This document shows, one piece after another, positions 5,077 through 6,279 of a stretch of 6,279 nucleotides of DNA. The position numbers and the translations under genes were made by a program. Positions within the stretch are counted from its first letter, which is position 1. Every line of letters starts with the position of its first letter. The stretch is from Cenarchaeum sp. GTDB taxonomy: Archaea; Thermoproteota; Nitrososphaeria; Nitrososphaerales; Nitrosopumilaceae. Below the pieces are notes generated by a model. The model worked only from the letters and a program-made list of their open reading frames with translations. It did no database searches and was not told the DNA's origin. The DNA lies in the NCBI GenBank assembly GCA_007570915.1, contig RKSK01000064.1, positions 1 through 6,279 on the forward strand. Direction: 5' to 3'.

Positions 5077-6027
5077 ATGGCCCGCCGCATGCGGATGCGC
5101 GGGTCCACGATAACGCTGGACCCGGGCCAGGAGAGGATACTCGAGGGCTCGCCGTCCCACATGCTCAGGTTTATCATAACGGCCATACGCGAGTTTGCGA
5201 GCGCGCAGGGGCTGCCCGAGGAGTTTGAGCGCAACATAAGGGGCACCGTCACGGAGAACGCCAGCGGCGGGGCGACCATTGACATATGGAACAAGTGGGA
5301 GAGGAGGGACGAGACGGGCACCGTGAGCCTCGGGGCCGTATACGAAAAGGGCGCCGTGGCCCACGAGATACTCCCGCGGAGGGGCAAGGCCATGAAGTGG
5401 TCGGAGTTCACGGGCACCGTGGCCGAGACGCGCGGCCTGATGGGCCTCCACGCCTCGGACGCAGACCTCAAGGGGGCCACCCCCGGCATGGAGTACAGCG
5501 TGTTCTCCAAGCGCGTGTGGCACCCCGGCACGCCGGCGTACGGCGCCATGAAAAGGGGGTACCGCGCGGGCATCCGCCGCTACAAGAGGTGGGTCGAGTC
5601 GGGCCTGTCCTACTCCGACTTTGTGCGCCTCTCCGAGTCGCGCCGCCGCCCGGCGACGGCCATCCGCAGGGCCGGGGCGCCGGTGCTCAGGCCGTCGCCG
5701 AGGTTCAGCCGGGACATTCGCGACGCGTTTGTGGAGAGGCACGCTATGCTCGCCGCGCGCGCAAGGGACATAGAGGAGGAGAGGAGAAGGATCAGGTCGA
5801 GCTGGCCGCCGCCGGGCACCATGCCCAGGCCGAGGTGTCCAGGTTCATCGGCACGTGGAACCTCGCGGCGAGGGGGGGAAACTATGCGCGCGCGCGCGCC
5901 GACGCGCTGCGCGCCGACCCCTACGGCCCGTGGCACAGGTCGAGGCAGGCTGCCGCCGCGGCGCGCGAGGCCGCAAGGCGCGCGATGTGGGCCGCCAGGT
6001 CCGCCAAGGGCATGCGCACGCGCGTGA
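5077..6027 (+). CDS. HK97 gp10-like head-tail joining protein, reading frame probably disrupted or shifted near its 3' part
   Basis: The ATG has GGAGG at 5064-5068 with an 8-nt spacer. Residues ~20-170 look like the gp10-like neck/minor structural family: an N-terminal helix (HMLRFIITAIREFASAQG), strands GATIDIWNKW and TVSLGAVYEKGAVAHEI, then PRRGKAMKW and a VWHPGTPAYGAMKRGYRAG box, the family's typical 'pk.gk.l.f ... V.HPG..a.p.m..a' pattern. Residues ~175-235 are a charged helical extension ending in RDIEEERRR. Past about residue 245 this frame (W-PPPGTMPRPRC... to TGA 6027) has rare codons and a Pro/Arg-rich shadow composition, while the -1 frame becomes coding-like. The true protein therefore probably continues in the -1 frame to beyond the window. 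Either an assembly error or a natural frameshift would explain this. The gp10 call is moderate; the C-terminus as written is probably wrong. Confidence 0.55.
   Translation: MARRMRMRGSTITLDPGQERILEGSPSHMLRFIITAIREFASAQGLPEEFERNIRGTVTENASGGATIDIWNKWERRDETGTVSLGAVYEKGAVAHEILPRRGKAMKWSEFTGTVAETRGLMGLHASDADLKGATPGMEYSVFSKRVWHPGTPAYGAMKRGYRAGIRRYKRWVESGLSYSDFVRLSESRRRPATAIRRAGAPVLRPSPRFSRDIRDAFVERHAMLAARARDIEEERRRIRSSWPPPGTMPRPRCPGSSARGTSRRGGETMRARAPTRCAPTPTARGTGRGRLPPRRARPQGARCGPPGPPRACARA
5774..5790 (+). promoter_or_regulatory. Purine-rich Shine-Dalgarno-like tract near the frame crossing
   Basis: An uninterrupted A/G tract containing GGAGG and repeated GAG/AGG units lies where coding bias leaves the first frame. 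It resembles an anti-16S binding site. It could stimulate frameshifting just downstream or be a ribosome site, but no in-frame start lies within normal spacing (nearest is GTG 5835). It is also a plausible place for a base-count error. Confidence 0.35.
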
Positions 6028-6279
6028 GGCGGGCCGAGCGCCGCGAGGACCGCAACCGCGGGCCGGCCATGGGCGCCCCCGCGCAGGCGCGGGCCTCGGT
6101 GAGGTACGCCACGAACCTCGGCGCGAAGGGCGCGGAACTGGGCCGCGCGCTGGAGGCCATGACCCCAAGCCAGAGGGCGGCCATGCAGCGCGCGGACGCG
6201 GCGTGGAACGCGCAGTTTCCCGGCTACAGCCCGGCGTTCCCGGACAGGCCGCACCGCCGGCCCAAAAACAGGCCCCCCG
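5835..6279 (+). CDS. Continuation in the -1 frame, Ala/Arg-rich helical protein, partial at the 3' end
   Basis: From about 5781 the frame one base back from the gp10-like gene shows strong GC3 and sensible protein content: DQVELAAAGHHAQAEV, SRFIGTWNLAARGG, DPYGPWHRSRQAAAAAREA, NLGAKGAELGRALEAM and TPSQRAAMQRADAAW. It has no stop before the window end. The only possible initiator in the crossing zone is GTG 5835, which lacks a nearby ribosome site, so I favour that this is the C-terminal part of the preceding gene reached by a frame change. A separate overlapping gene is the alternative. The product is long-helical, basic and Ala/Arg-rich with Trp, Tyr and Pro near 5922-5931 and 6219-6231. No family is recognised; it could be a neck or scaffold-like extension, or the start of another structural protein. 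Confidence 0.5.
   Translation, partial: MSRFIGTWNLAARGGNYARARADALRADPYGPWHRSRQAAAAAREAARRAMWAARSAKGMRTRVRRAERREDRNRGPAMGAPAQARASVRYATNLGAKGAELGRALEAMTPSQRAAMQRADAAWNAQFPGYSPAFPDRPHRRPKNRPP

Noticed and set aside
4185..5228. Long 347-residue + strand frame across terminator, tube and gp10-like genes
   Set aside because: Arg/His/Gly-rich composition and poor codon bias are typical of an off-frame reading of GC-rich DNA; the overlapping frames give recognisable structural proteins.
4560..5573. Long minus-strand frame of 337 residues, and other long minus-strand frames over 628-3111 and 3664-4497
   Set aside because: These are antisense shadows: stops are rare in GC-rich DNA, the products are low-complexity (Ser/Val/Ala or Arg/Gly/His-rich), they lack ribosome sites, and they span several + strand genes.
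5876..5882. Canonical slippery heptamer G-GGA-AAC beside a run of seven G (5872-5878)
   Set aside because: Its phase fits slippage from the downstream coding frame into the third frame, which is open but has shadow-like composition. The observed change (first frame to -1 frame) is already complete by about 5834 on codon bias. Slippage on the G run could give the right direction but lies too late. Kept only as a point to test.

Overview
This window is part of the structural module of a tailed (head-tail, caudovirus-type) virus or provirus. All genes lie on the + strand, are tightly packed and probably translationally coupled, and the DNA is very GC-rich. No integrase, terminase, portal, polymerase, tRNA, IS element or CRISPR array is visible, so it is a late-gene segment cut at both ends. 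Despite the high GC, isoleucine is often encoded by ATA and arginine often by AGG. High-GC bacteria usually avoid these codons, while several archaea (for example high-GC Nitrososphaerota/Thaumarchaeota and some Thermoplasmatota) use them. I therefore infer an archaeal host, but the window contains no host marker gene and this is not proven.

Layout: (1) 38-3163, a roughly 1041-residue modular tail-fibre/baseplate-like protein. It has four copies of a ~50-residue repeat, a central beta-propeller-like segment, a short coiled coil made of near-identical heptads and a small beta-rich C-terminal end. (2) 3160-3288 and 3288-3410, two 40-42-residue ORFs with hydrophobic N-terminal halves, joined by ATGA and TGATG overlaps. 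(3) 3407-3724, a ~105-residue beta-sandwich protein of a type common in phage tail regions, which may begin at a CTG codon. (4) 3724-4239, a probable tail terminator/completion protein. (5) 4264-5073, a probable major tail (tube) protein carrying a C-terminal bacterial Ig-like domain. It is preceded by two abutting perfect inverted repeats and a TTAAAT box placed where an archaeal TATA box for a leaderless mRNA would sit. (6) From 5077 to the window end, a gene whose N-terminal part resembles HK97 gp10-like head-tail joining proteins. Its coding signal moves to the -1 frame at about 5778-5834 and stays open to the window end.

How they fit together: the terminator caps the tail tube made by the major tail protein, the gp10-like protein would act at the neck, and the large protein with its propeller and repeats is a candidate host-recognition organelle. 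The order is unusual: the fibre-like gene precedes the terminator and tube genes, and the gp10-like gene follows the tube gene, whereas the usual order is gp10, terminator, tube, chaperone, tape measure, baseplate, fibre. All functional names rest on sequence pattern recognition alone, without database searches.
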